A stretch of 64,000 bases of DNA from RGIG4034 sp045576455 (GTDB lineage: Bacteria; Bacillota; Clostridia; Lachnospirales; Lachnospiraceae). The stretch is taken from positions 1 through 64,000 of the forward strand of contig JAZNGM010000017.1 of NCBI GenBank assembly GCA_045576455.1, given 5' to 3'. The position numbers and the translations under genes are program-made. Position 1 is the first letter of the stretch, and every line of letters starts with the position of its first letter. This document shows, piece by piece, positions 1 to 8,485 of the stretch. The notes under the pieces were generated by a model. That model worked only from the letters and a program-made list of their open reading frames with translations, did not search any database and had not been told where the DNA came from.

Positions 1-1
1 A

Positions 2-592
2 ATGGAGACGCTTGTGAAGAAAATAAAAGGTTACCTCTCGCTCTTTTTAACAATGCTGAAAATAGGGTTGTTCACCTTTGGCGGTGGATACGCTATGATA
101 GCTCTGTTTGAAAATGAGTTCGTAGAAAAAAAGAAATGGCTTGAAAAAGATGAATTTTTGGATGTTGCAGCGATTGCCGAATCCACGCCCGGTCCTATTG
201 CTATCAATGCAGCAACTTATATAGGATACAAAAATGCCGGAATTATCGGCTCAATTATTGCTACGCTTGGCATTTGTATTCCGTCGTTTATTATTATCTA
301 CGCTATATCACTGTTCTTTGATGCGTTTCTTTCGTTGACGTTGGTCGCATACGCTTTCAAGGGTATTCAGATATGCGTGGTGTATCTGATCCTTACAGCA
401 GGGCTGAAGATGCTGGCGCATATGAAAAAAAACGCATTTAACATTATTATTATTTCGATAACGCTTATCTGCATGGTCGTGTTTTCGTTGTTTGCGGTGA
501 AGTTCTCAACGATATTTTACATAATGATCAGCGGAGCCTGCGGTGTAGTGGTATATCTTCTCGGCAAAATCAGGAAGGAGGAGAAACAATGA
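2..592 (+). CDS. Chromate transporter, CHR family (first half-size subunit)
   Basis: A 196-residue hydrophobic protein of the CHR (chromate ion transporter) family, single-domain type. The family signatures are visible: FTFGGGYAMI near residue 25 and ESTPGPIAINAATYIG near residue 60, followed by about four or five hydrophobic segments. Single-domain CHR proteins usually occur as tandem pairs, and the next gene is a homologue that starts inside this stop codon, so the two probably form a heteromeric membrane carrier. The substrate is not certain, because many family members in anaerobes have no shown chromate role. The ATG lies at base 2 of the window, so the ribosome binding site cannot be seen and a longer start is possible. 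Confidence 0.88.
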   Translation: METLVKKIKGYLSLFLTMLKIGLFTFGGGYAMIALFENEFVEKKKWLEKDEFLDVAAIAESTPGPIAINAATYIGYKNAGIIGSIIATLGICIPSFIIIYAISLFFDAFLSLTLVAYAFKGIQICVVYLILTAGLKMLAHMKKNAFNIIIISITLICMVVFSLFAVKFSTIFYIMISGACGVVVYLLGKIRKEEKQ

Positions 593-1161
593 TGTATCTC
601 AAATTGTTCTTAACCTTCCTTCAAATCGGTGCATTCTCCTTTGGCGGCGGATACGGAATGATCTCGCTGATAAGAGAAAAGGTCCTGATGTACGATTGGC
701 TTACCGAGGAAGAAATGCTCAATATGATTGCCGTAGCTGAATCCACTCCCGGACCGATAGCAGTTAATATGGCAACCTTTGTTGGTTCGGCACAAGGTGG
801 TTTTCTCGGTGCTCTCCTTGCTACGCTTGGTGTGGTATTGCCATCGTTTATTATCATTCTCATAATCGCAGCTTTGATACGCAACTTGCTGAAATATGCA
901 GGTGTAAAGGCATTCCTCGGCGGTATCCGTCCGTGCATTGTTGGTTTGATACTCGCAACGGCAATCACGATGTTTATGAGTACGGCAATCGGCTTCAGCA
1001 GCATAGATGATGCACTTGCTATAGACTTCAAGGGCATTATAATATTTGCCATATTGATAGCAATCAGCGTCGTAGCAAAGCTTGCATTTAAGAAAAAATC
1101 ATCTCCGATACTGATGATACTTATATCGGCAGGGCTTGGTATGCTGATTTATTCATTATAA
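589..1161 (+). CDS. Chromate transporter, CHR family (second half-size subunit)
   Basis: A 190-residue integral membrane protein homologous to its upstream neighbour. FSFGGGYGMI is near residue 17 and ESTPGPIAVNMATFVG near residue 50. The start ATG overlaps the upstream TGA (ATGA), which indicates translational coupling. A strong AGGAGG-type site lies inside the end of the first gene; a second ATG at 592 is possible. The pair is the usual arrangement of short CHR proteins, in which two different half-size subunits make one transporter. No regulator or chromate reductase gene is seen nearby. Confidence 0.88.
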   Translation: MMYLKLFLTFLQIGAFSFGGGYGMISLIREKVLMYDWLTEEEMLNMIAVAESTPGPIAVNMATFVGSAQGGFLGALLATLGVVLPSFIIILIIAALIRNLLKYAGVKAFLGGIRPCIVGLILATAITMFMSTAIGFSSIDDALAIDFKGIIIFAILIAISVVAKLAFKKKSSPILMILISAGLGMLIYSL

Positions 1162-1218
1162 AAGCTTTGATAAACAAATTCCAATATGTAGAAGAGTTAG
1201 AATATTTGAAGTTATGCA

Positions 1219-1349
1219 TGAGCCATGCCGACACATTGCAAGCAGAGCTTGCTCAGTGTCGCGGCATTCGCCGTATGCATCTTCGCTTAAATATGCCTTT
1301 ATGTGAGCAAGCTCCCAACAGGCATATTAAGCTCATCTGCGCATGGCTC
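1219..1349. repeat. Multi-hairpin intergenic element, copy 1
   Basis: A non-coding block closed by an 8-bp inverted repeat (GAGCCATG at 1220-1227, CATGGCTC at 1342-1349). Inside it are GACAC/GTGTC arms around GCAAGC-aga-GCTTGC (1238-1252), a CGGC/GCCG hairpin near 1262-1273, and a 9-bp stem AATATGCCT/AGGCATATT (1290-1298 with 1320-1328). The 21-base loop of that stem contains TGTGAGCAAGCTCCC. The same order of elements recurs at about 1488-1673. It looks like a dispersed palindromic intergenic repeat or a structured RNA. No reading frame here has a credible start or family match. The strand cannot be decided. Confidence 0.55.
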
Positions 1350-1487
1350 ATTGCTGCGCGCAAACTTTCAGTTTGTAGGAGAATAACTCTAAGTACCGTT
1401 CGCATTTGTATAATGTGGGCGGTATTTTTATTTGTATCGCCGCCAAACTCCTCTCCTCCCCCAAAAAACATGATCATTGTTTTAACC

Positions 1488-1673
1488 CATGCCAACACTG
1501 TGGCGGCGAAATAAAACTCGCTTTGCTCCATCTCAGTGTTGCGGGTTTCGCACCCGACGTGCGTCATTCGCTACACTTCGTTTCGCTCATGCAGGGCGTT
1601 CGCCCTATGTATAAAAAAGCAGAGACATTTCTCTGTGGGCAAGCTCCCTCAAAATGTCTCCGCATTTTTATAC
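1488..1673. repeat. Multi-hairpin intergenic element, copy 2
   Basis: A second, diverged copy of the element at 1219-1349, in the same orientation. It begins with CATGCCAACACTG and a matching CAGTGTTG arm, continues with CGGGT/ACCCG (about 1541-1556) and AGGGCG-tt-CGCCCT (about 1593-1606), and ends in a long hairpin at 1609-1673. That hairpin has a 9-bp inner stem GAGACATTT/AAATGTCTC (1622-1630 with 1652-1660). Its loop is again exactly 21 bases and contains TGTGGGCAAGCTCCC. The stem sequence differs completely from copy 1 while the loop is conserved, so selection or replication seems to act on the structure. The rest of 1162-1748 shows nothing recognisable. Confidence 0.55.
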
Positions 1674-1748
1674 GCACGTCTCTCTCGAATCGCAAAGAAA
1701 AAGAACCAACCCCAAGGCTCCTACGTCCTCAAAATCAGTCCTTCATAG

Positions 1749-1821
1749 TGGACCGCCAGGGGCTCGAACCCTGGACACCCTGATTAAGAGTCAGGTGCTC
1801 TACCAACTGAGCTAGCGGTCC
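1749..1821 (-). tRNA. tRNA-Lys (anticodon CTT)
   Basis: Read on the minus strand, the 73 bases fold into a standard cloverleaf. The acceptor stem is GGACCGC with GCGGTCC and discriminator A. The D arm contains AGCTCAGTTGGTAGAGC, the anticodon stem is CCTGA/TCAGG with loop CTCTTAA (anticodon CTT, reading AAG), and the T arm contains GGTTCGAGCCC. The 3' CCA is not encoded and must be added, for which a CCA-adding enzyme gene lies at 52589-53905. The tRNA stands alone and is divergent from tatD. Confidence 0.97.
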
Positions 1822-1847
1822 GTTTCTTTCTTTACAACGCAAATGTT

Positions 1848-1876
1848 ATTATAGTATAATGTTTATTGGTTTGCAA
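1848..1876 (-). promoter_or_regulatory. Sigma-A promoter of tRNA-Lys
   Basis: On the minus strand TTGCAA (1871-1876) and a perfect TATAAT (1848-1853) are separated by 17 bases. This is a near-consensus vegetative promoter that would start transcription just upstream of the mature tRNA 5' end. Confidence 0.75.
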
Positions 1877-1948
1877 GTACTTTTTTTAAATAATTTAAAA
1901 AATTTTTTTGCGGCAAAAAAACGGATAAAATGGTAGGTTTTAGATGAT

Positions 1949-2722
1949 ATGATACAGATATTTGATACACATACACATTATGATGATAAATCTTTTGATG
2001 AGGATAGAGAGCTGCTTTTACAGGACATTACTAATGCTGATGTTCAGTGTGTAGTAAATGTGGCAGCGAACATGAGAGGGTGCGAGGATACACTTAAGCT
2101 TATTAAAAAGTATCCTTATATGTATGGTGCATTGGGGGTACATCCCGATGAGACAAAGGATTTGACTGAAAACGATATGCTTTTTATAGAGGAGCATATT
2201 AATGATGATAAAATTGTTGCAGTTGGTGAAATAGGGCTTGATTATTATTGGGATAGTGTTGAACGCGATGTACAGAAGAAATGGTTTGTGCGTCAGATGG
2301 AGATTGCACGGCAAGCTAACAAGCCGGTAATTATTCATTCCCGGGAAGCAGCTGAGGATACTTATGAAATCATGAAGGAAGTGCGTGCCGGCGAAATCGG
2401 AGGCGTTGTACATTGCTTTTCTTATTCTAAAGAGATGGCGGCAAAGTTTTTAGATATGGGATTTTATATCGGTATCGGTGGTGTCGTTACTTTTAAAAAT
2501 GCTAAAAAAGTAAAAGAGGCTGTGGAATATATTCCGGTGGAAAAGATTGTGACGGAAACTGATTGTCCGTATCTTGCGCCGGATCCATATCGCGGCAGCA
2601 GGAATGATTCCCGGAATATCCGCTATGTAATAAAGGCAATCGCGGAATTGAAGGGTATGGAAGAAGAGGCACTGGCTAAAATCTTATATGAGAATGCAAA
2701 AAGGCTTTACAGAATTAACTAG
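1949..2722 (+). CDS. tatD: TatD-family metal-dependent DNase
   Basis: A 257-residue TatD (YcfH-type) hydrolase with a TIM-barrel amidohydrolase fold. Visible metal-site motifs are DTHTHYDD at residues 5-12, the GEIGLDYYW segment near residue 92, IIHSREA near 128, VHCFSYS near 154 and ETDCPYLAPDPYRG near 203. It fills the usual family length. TatD proteins are 3'-5' nucleases of DNA and possibly RNA, cytoplasmic. It is followed 14 bases later by rsmA, a common tatD-rsmA pairing in Firmicutes. The gene is divergent from the tRNA. No strong ribosome binding site precedes the ATG. Confidence 0.93.
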   Translation: MIQIFDTHTHYDDKSFDEDRELLLQDITNADVQCVVNVAANMRGCEDTLKLIKKYPYMYGALGVHPDETKDLTENDMLFIEEHINDDKIVAVGEIGLDYYWDSVERDVQKKWFVRQMEIARQANKPVIIHSREAAEDTYEIMKEVRAGEIGGVVHCFSYSKEMAAKFLDMGFYIGIGGVVTFKNAKKVKEAVEYIPVEKIVTETDCPYLAPDPYRGSRNDSRNIRYVIKAIAELKGMEEEALAKILYENAKRLYRIN

Positions 2723-2736
2723 TTGAGGTATTAAAA

Positions 2737-3594
2737 ATGGCTTATCTTGGAAATCCGACAAAAACAATAGAAGTACTTGATAAATACAATTTTTCTTTTC
2801 AAAAAAAGTTTGGGCAAAATTTTCTCATTGATTCAAATATATTAGAGAATATTGTAAAATCGGCAGAGATTACGAAAGATGATTGCGTTTTGGAAATTGG
2901 TCCGGGTATCGGTACGATGACACAGTATCTTGCAGAAAATGCGCGAGAGGTAATTGCTGTTGAAATTGATAAAGCACTTATTCCTATTTTAAAAGATACG
3001 TTGTCGGCGTATGATAACGTGACAGTAATCAATGAGGATATTTTAAAGGTTGATATTAATAAGATTGCAGACGAAAAAAATGCCGGAAAGCCAATTAAGG
3101 TTGTTGCAAATCTTCCTTATTATATAACAACACCTATTATAATGGGATTGTTTGAAAGTGGGGTGCCACTGGATTCCGTTACCATTATGGTACAAAAAGA
3201 AGTGGCGGACCGCATGCAGGTGGGGCCGGGTACAAAGGATTACGGGGCATTGTCATTAGCGGTACAGTTTTATGCAAAGCCTGAGATTATGATGATAGTT
3301 CCGCCTACTTGTTTTATGCCGAGACCTAACGTGGCAAGTGCCGTAATAAAACTCAGCAGGTATGCGGAGAAGCCGGTGCAGGTAAAAGATGAAAAACTGA
3401 TGTTTAAAATTATCCGTGCAACATTTAATCAAAGAAGGAAAACATTGGTTAACAGTCTTAGCAATGCAGGGCTTCATGGCATAGACAAGGATAAAGTATT
3501 AAATGCGCTTAATGAGATGGGGTTAAGTGCGACCATACGTGGGGAAGCACTAACGCTTGAACAGTTTGCTTATTTATCGAATCTGCTCGGATAA
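2737..3594 (+). CDS. rsmA: 16S rRNA (adenine1518/1519-N6)-dimethyltransferase
   Basis: A 285-residue RsmA/KsgA protein that dimethylates two adjacent adenines in the helix 45 loop of 16S rRNA, with S-adenosylmethionine as donor. The N-terminal QNFLIDSNILENIV, the SAM-binding EIGPGIGTMTQYL near residue 54 and the catalytic NLPYYITTPI near residue 128 are all present. The C-terminal helical domain is complete. It sits directly behind tatD, with a TTGAGG-type ribosome binding site just before the ATG. Confidence 0.96.
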   Translation: MAYLGNPTKTIEVLDKYNFSFQKKFGQNFLIDSNILENIVKSAEITKDDCVLEIGPGIGTMTQYLAENAREVIAVEIDKALIPILKDTLSAYDNVTVINEDILKVDINKIADEKNAGKPIKVVANLPYYITTPIIMGLFESGVPLDSVTIMVQKEVADRMQVGPGTKDYGALSLAVQFYAKPEIMMIVPPTCFMPRPNVASAVIKLSRYAEKPVQVKDEKLMFKIIRATFNQRRKTLVNSLSNAGLHGIDKDKVLNALNEMGLSATIRGEALTLEQFAYLSNLLG

Positions 3595-3648
3595 AGTTTT
3601 TTTAGTTGTCGAAGGAATAGATTTATAGTCAAAAAAGGTGGATACATT

Positions 3649-3677
3649 TTGACATAGACAAATACCTATGATACACT
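3649..3677 (+). promoter_or_regulatory. Sigma-A promoter upstream of the TPR/acidic-repeat gene
   Basis: TTGACA (3649-3654) and TACACT (3672-3677) have a 17-base spacer. A sequence TTGTCGAAG at about 3605-3613 resembles a Spo0A box (TGTCGAA core) some 40 bases upstream of the -35 element, which could place the gene under sporulation or stationary-phase control. This second point is inference from a 7-base match. Confidence 0.65.
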
Positions 3678-3728
3678 ATATTTGGTATATTCTAAGATTT
3701 CAGACAACTAGAAAAAGGGGTGGACACC

Positions 3729-6470
3729 TTGGATAAGTATGAATACAAACAGCGGGCAGAGGAAATAAAATCCCTGATTGAGAATAAAGAATACGCAGAA
3801 GCGATGATGATAGCAGATACGATTGACTGGACCAGAGTAAAAAGCGTTATGATGCTTACGACGGTCAGTGATTTGTATAAGATTAACAAGAGATATGATG
3901 TAAGTAGAGACGTTTTATTGCTTGCATATGAAAGATATCCGGGTGGTCGGTCTATCGTATATTCGCTTTGCGAATTGTGTATAAAAATGAACGATTATGT
4001 GCAAGCCGTAGAGTATTACAAGGAATTTGTAAGGATTGCACCTAAAGATACGGGAAGATATATTCTCCAATATAAATTATATGAAGCTCAAGGAGTTAAC
4101 ACGGAAGAGCTTATTCAGGTACTTGAAGAATTCAAAAGCCATGAGCGCCGTGAAAAGTGGTGCTATGAGCTTGCTTTTTTGTATCATAAAATAGGTATGA
4201 CAACAAAGTGTGTTGAAGAATGTGATGAAATAGTCCTTTGGTTCGGTAGCGGTAAATATGTAACTAAAGCATTAGAACTTAAAATGATTCATGAACCTTT
4301 AACACCGGCGCAACAGGATAAATATATGAACCGTAATAAGCTTGCGCAGCCTGTAAGTATAGAAAATGCCGATGAAGGAATTCAAGTGCGGACATTTGAT
4401 GCAGGCAGCCAGTTTAATACCATTGACATACAAAAAGAGATTGCAAAGAGTATGCAGGATTTAATGGCAGAAGAAACCAAGGCGGTATTTGAAGAGACGG
4501 AAAAACCGGAGAGACGTGAATTTGTTGAGCCGACTTATGATACCATCGAGCAAGCTGTTATATCTGAATTTATGATTGATAATTCTACCGGAGTGAATCC
4601 GGAAGGAAATATGCAGGAACTTATTTTTAAAGAAGAGGAACCGGACAATGATGAGCCGGAAGATGATGAAATTGTAACTGAGCAACCCACAACCGATGAG
4701 CCTGTCGCCGAAGAAATTGTAACTGACGAATTGGTAACCAATGAACCTGTAGAGGACGAGGAAGAAAGACTGATGAGAACAACCTCGATAGTAACCAATG
4801 TAGATGAAGTTATACAGAGAGAAGAAGTGCCTGTTGAATATGCGGACAAGCTCTCACAGGAATATGACGGTCAGATTAGTTTTGTTATTCCTGAAAACGA
4901 TATGGTTGAACAGCAGATAACCGGCCAGCTTAACTTTGATGATATTCTTGCGGAGTGGGAGAGAATTAAACAGGATCTTAAGTCAAGAAGTGAAGCAGAG
5001 GTTAAGCAACGGGTAGAAAAACAGACCAGTGAAATGCTACTGGAGTTTGATGTAATTAAGCGTCATTCTACTTTGGATGAACTGGAAGCCGTGGCAGATG
5101 CAGAGATAGCAAAAAATATGAGTGCGCAGGCAGAGGCTTCTTTGGATGAAGAAAATATTGAGGGTGAAGATCAAGATATTTATTTTGGTAAAGAAGAAGT
5201 ATTACACGATGTGGCACCGGAAGTGGTGGATAGTTTCGGCACTTATATGACAGAAAGTAGCGAAGCGGAAACCGATGAAGATTCCGAAGCCGCAGAAGAA
5301 ATTGAAGCTATGGAAGATGCGGAAGCCGTAGAAGAAGTTGAAACTATGGAAGATGCGGAAGCTACAGAAGAAGTTGAAACTATGGAAGATGCAGAAGCCG
5401 TAGAAGAAGTTGAAACTATGGAAGATGCGGAAGCTGTAGAAGAAGTTGAAACTATGGAAGATGCGGAAGCCGCAGAAGAAGTTGAAACTATGGAAGATGC
5501 GGAAGCCGCAGAAGAAGTTGAAACTATGGAAGATGCGGAAGCTACAGAAGAAGTTGAAGCTGCAGAAGAATCTGAAGTAACCTATGTTGAAGCAGAAATA
5601 GAAGTCGATGAAGTGACATATAATGTGGAAGGCATGGACGAAGCAGAAATAACAGAAGAGCCACAGGAAACGGAAGAAGCGGACGTACCGGAAACTCCGG
5701 AAGTACAAGTTGCACAACCGGCAGATGATTTATCGGATGATGAAAAAGAGTTGTTTGAGGAAACCGTTGGTTCCGCCTCTACAACAAAGCAGATAGAAGA
5801 AGCACTTGAAAAAATCAGTCTTGCTTCTTATACGGGAAATGTATTGATTACCGGTGAAAATACTGCTGATACGATAGGAATTGCAAAGACATTAATAAAA
5901 AATGTTCAGCAGACAGATGCTAACTTTTCCGGCCGTGTAGCAAAGATATCCGGACAGGCACTTAATAAGAAGGACATTAACCAGACATTGGAAAAATTAA
6001 TGAATGGTGCAATTATTATTGAGAGATGCCGTGATTTGAACAAGGATACCGTTAAACAGATATTACGTTATATTAATAGGGAAGGTACCGGTATAATAGT
6101 TATTCTTGAAGATACGAAGCGTGCAATGCGCGGATTCCTTGCCCAACATAAAGGACTTAATGAGAACTTTAATGCAAGAATAGACATTGCCCGCATGGAT
6201 GACAGGGCGTTGGCGCGTTACGGTAAGAAATACGCCTATGAAAAAGAGTACTCTATTGATGAAATGGGAATGCTTGCTCTTCAGACCAGAATTTCCAATA
6301 AGCAGACCGCACAACATAGTGTGACGCTTGCAGAAGTACGGGAAATAGTAGATGAAGCAATTTGGAGTGCAAACCGCAAAACAATAAAGCATTTCTTTAA
6401 TGTAGTTTTTTCCAAGAGATACGATGCAGAAGATATGATAATATTAAAAGAAGATGATTTTATTTGTTAA
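3729..6470 (+). CDS. Large TPR protein with acidic tandem repeats and a degenerate AAA+-like C-terminus
   Basis: About 913 residues; no named family recognised with certainty. Residues 1-190 are helical and TPR-like. Residues about 240-520 are strongly acidic. Residues about 520-620 are a 12-residue Glu-rich tandem repeat (VEEVETMEDAEA type). The last 220 residues look like an AAA+ domain of the CbxX/SpoVK kind that has lost its Walker A lysine: VLITGENTADTIGIAKTL stands where GxxGxGKT is expected, GAIIIERC occupies the Walker B place, and a FNARIDI segment follows. There is no signal peptide or membrane segment, so it is probably cytosolic. The start is taken as TTG 3729, because AAAAAGGGGTGG lies at the right distance; the GTG at 3720 would overlap that site. 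Function unknown. Confidence 0.7.
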   Translation: MDKYEYKQRAEEIKSLIENKEYAEAMMIADTIDWTRVKSVMMLTTVSDLYKINKRYDVSRDVLLLAYERYPGGRSIVYSLCELCIKMNDYVQAVEYYKEFVRIAPKDTGRYILQYKLYEAQGVNTEELIQVLEEFKSHERREKWCYELAFLYHKIGMTTKCVEECDEIVLWFGSGKYVTKALELKMIHEPLTPAQQDKYMNRNKLAQPVSIENADEGIQVRTFDAGSQFNTIDIQKEIAKSMQDLMAEETKAVFEETEKPERREFVEPTYDTIEQAVISEFMIDNSTGVNPEGNMQELIFKEEEPDNDEPEDDEIVTEQPTTDEPVAEEIVTDELVTNEPVEDEEERLMRTTSIVTNVDEVIQREEVPVEYADKLSQEYDGQISFVIPENDMVEQQITGQLNFDDILAEWERIKQDLKSRSEAEVKQRVEKQTSEMLLEFDVIKRHSTLDELEAVADAEIAKNMSAQAEASLDEENIEGEDQDIYFGKEEVLHDVAPEVVDSFGTYMTESSEAETDEDSEAAEEIEAMEDAEAVEEVETMEDAEATEEVETMEDAEAVEEVETMEDAEAVEEVETMEDAEAAEEVETMEDAEAAEEVETMEDAEATEEVEAAEESEVTYVEAEIEVDEVTYNVEGMDEAEITEEPQETEEADVPETPEVQVAQPADDLSDDEKELFEETVGSASTTKQIEEALEKISLASYTGNVLITGENTADTIGIAKTLIKNVQQTDANFSGRVAKISGQALNKKDINQTLEKLMNGAIIIERCRDLNKDTVKQILRYINREGTGIIVILEDTKRAMRGFLAQHKGLNENFNARIDIARMDDRALARYGKKYAYEKEYSIDEMGMLALQTRISNKQTAQHSVTLAEVREIVDEAIWSANRKTIKHFFNVVFSKRYDAEDMIILKEDDFIC
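5289..5576 (+). repeat. 36-bp in-frame tandem repeat, 8 units
   Basis: Eight head-to-tail units of 36 bp (12 codons, 5289 to 5576) inside the preceding coding region. The six central units are nearly identical and differ mainly at the first two codons (gcc/gct, then gta/aca/gca). The first and last units are more diverged, as expected for a minisatellite that expands and contracts by slippage or recombination while keeping frame. Confidence 0.95.
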
Positions 6471-6500
6471 TGCATCATAAAAAATAGGAAGTGAGGTATA

Positions 6501-8426
6501 ATGATGGCTGATAAATCTAATATTTTTAGAGAAGAAATCTTTATCTCCGAAGACGACCAATTTTTATTTGGACAAGGAACACATTATGAAATATATAAAA
6601 AGCTTGGTGCACATCTTTCGATAAAAGATGGCAAAGAGGGTGTGTATTTTGCAGTCTGGGCTCCGAATGCCAAGGAAGTTTATGTGGTTGGGGATTTTAA
6701 CGGATGGAATGAATACAGAAATCCAATGAAAAAGATAGGAGCGGGTGGTATATACGAGTGCTTTATAGAAGAAGCTTCTATAGGTTCCATATATAAGTTT
6801 CTCATTGTTACCTCAAAGGGAGACAAGTTATATAAAGCAGATCCGTTCGCCAATCAAGCACAATTAAGACCTGAAACAGCGTCTGTTGTTACCGATATAA
6901 CAAATTTTGAATGGAATGATGACAATTGGATTGATGCAAGATGCAAGAAAAATGTTTTTGCAGAGCCTGTGTCAATCTATGAGTGCCATATTGGTTCCTG
7001 GATGAAACATCCAAACGGAACAGAGGATGGTTTCTATAATTATAGGGAGTTTGCTAACCGATTGATAGGATATCTCAAAGAAATGCCGTATACCCATGTG
7101 GAATTACTGGGTATCGCAGAGCATCCGTTTGACGGATCATGGGGCTATCAGGTAACCGGTTATTATGCACCAACCAGCAGATATGGAACACCGGAAGACT
7201 TTATGTATCTGGTGAATGAATTGCACAAAAATGGTTACGGCGTAATTTTAGACTGGGTACCGGCGCACTTTCCGCGTGATGCGCATGGTCTTGCGGAATT
7301 TGACGGAGAATGTCTGTTTGAACATCCCGACAAACGCTTGGGAGAACATCCGGATTGGGGTACAAAGATTTTTAACTATAGTAAAAATGAGGTACGTAAC
7401 TTTCTGATTGCGAATGCTTTATTCTGGATCCGGGAGTTCCATATTGACGGATTACGTGTTGATGCGGTAGCTTCCATGCTTTATCTTGATTATGGTAAAA
7501 AGGACGGAGAATGGGTTGCTAACAAGTATGGCGGATACGAAAATCTTGAAGCAATAGAATTACTTAAACACTTAAATAGTATAGTTGTAAAAAAGCATCC
7601 CGGCGTTATGATGATAGCAGAGGAATCAACCGCATGGCCTAATATAACTAAGCCGGTTGAAGAAGGCGGACTTGGTTTTACCTTTAAGTGGAATATGGGT
7701 TGGATGCATGATTTCTGTGAGTATATGAAGCTGGATCCGTATTTTAGAAAAAATAATCACCATAAGATGACTTTTGCCATGTCTTATAACGGAAGTGAAA
7801 ATTATATTCTTCCTTTGTCGCATGATGAGGTGGTTCATCTTAAATGTTCCATGGTCTTCAAAATGCCCGGATATACCGTTGATAAATATGCCAACCTTCG
7901 TGTAGGATACACATACATGTTTGGTCATTCCGGTAAAAAGCTTTTGTTTATGGGTCAGGATTTTGCCCAGGAGCGTGAATGGAGTGAAGCAAGGGAGCTT
8001 GACTGGTTCCTGCTGGGAGAACCGCTTAACAAGGGAATGAAAGAGTATGTAAGTTCTCTGTTAAAGCTTTACCGCGAGTATCCTGCATTATATGAAATTG
8101 ATAACAGTTGGGATGGCTTTGAATGGGTGAACGCTGATGATGGAGACAGAAGTACTTACAGTTTTATCCGTAAAGACCACACCGGAAAAAACAGTATTTT
8201 AGTTGTGCTTAACTTTACGCCGGTTGCCAGAGATGATTTCAGAGTCGGTGTTCCGGATGTAAAAAAGGTAAAACTATTATTAAACAGTGATGAGGCCAAA
8301 TTTGGCGGACAGGGCCACCAGATTGATAAAGAGATTATAGTTGAAAAAATACCGTGTGATTATAGGGAACAATCGATTTCCTTTTCTTTACCGGCATACG
8401 GTGCAATGATGTTTTTAATACCTTAA
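6501..8426 (+). CDS. glgB: 1,4-alpha-glucan branching enzyme (GH13)
   Basis: A 641-residue glycogen branching enzyme. It cuts an alpha-1,4 chain and re-attaches it through an alpha-1,6 bond. The N-terminal CBM48-like region (about residues 40-130, with VYFAVWAPNAKEVYVVGDFN) precedes a GH13 barrel. The catalytic aspartate lies in GLRVDAVAS near residue 320, the catalytic glutamate in MIAEES near 372, and the transition-state aspartate in LSHDEVVH near 441. Length is normal for the family. No other glycogen genes are nearby. Two in-frame ATGs (6501 and 6504) follow GAGG; 6504 has the better spacing. A strong terminator follows. Confidence 0.96.
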   Translation: MMADKSNIFREEIFISEDDQFLFGQGTHYEIYKKLGAHLSIKDGKEGVYFAVWAPNAKEVYVVGDFNGWNEYRNPMKKIGAGGIYECFIEEASIGSIYKFLIVTSKGDKLYKADPFANQAQLRPETASVVTDITNFEWNDDNWIDARCKKNVFAEPVSIYECHIGSWMKHPNGTEDGFYNYREFANRLIGYLKEMPYTHVELLGIAEHPFDGSWGYQVTGYYAPTSRYGTPEDFMYLVNELHKNGYGVILDWVPAHFPRDAHGLAEFDGECLFEHPDKRLGEHPDWGTKIFNYSKNEVRNFLIANALFWIREFHIDGLRVDAVASMLYLDYGKKDGEWVANKYGGYENLEAIELLKHLNSIVVKKHPGVMMIAEESTAWPNITKPVEEGGLGFTFKWNMGWMHDFCEYMKLDPYFRKNNHHKMTFAMSYNGSENYILPLSHDEVVHLKCSMVFKMPGYTVDKYANLRVGYTYMFGHSGKKLLFMGQDFAQEREWSEARELDWFLLGEPLNKGMKEYVSSLLKLYREYPALYEIDNSWDGFEWVNADDGDRSTYSFIRKDHTGKNSILVVLNFTPVARDDFRVGVPDVKKVKLLLNSDEAKFGGQGHQIDKEIIVEKIPCDYREQSISFSLPAYGAMMFLIP

Positions 8427-8431
8427 GAAAT

Positions 8432-8471
8432 AAAAAAAGATATGGGTAAGCAGTTGCCCATATCTTTTTTT
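8432..8471 (+). terminator. Rho-independent terminator after glgB
   Basis: AGATATGGG and CCCATATCT form a stem around a short loop, followed by seven T residues. The A-run on the 5' side would also let it act on the other strand, but no gene converges on it. Confidence 0.9.
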
Positions 8472-8485
8472 GTTGTGATATATAT

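Noticed and set aside
1167..1783. Several overlapping reading frames on both strands between the second chromate transporter and tRNA-Lys
   Set aside because: They run through palindromic repeats, and one of them into the tRNA. None has a ribosome binding site or family pattern. They are by-products of the hairpin-rich sequence.
4535..4849. Minus-strand Ser/Thr-rich open frame
   Set aside because: Shadow of the acidic coding region of the TPR protein; no independent signals.
5289..5576. Regular 36-bp repeats, which could suggest a CRISPR array
   Set aside because: Units are contiguous with no spacers, in frame with a long coding region, and lack cas genes nearby.
5202..5717. Long minus-strand open frame rich in Phe/Cys opposite the 36-bp repeat
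   Set aside because: Its length comes only from the repeat on the coding strand (GAA read as TTC). No start signal and implausible composition.
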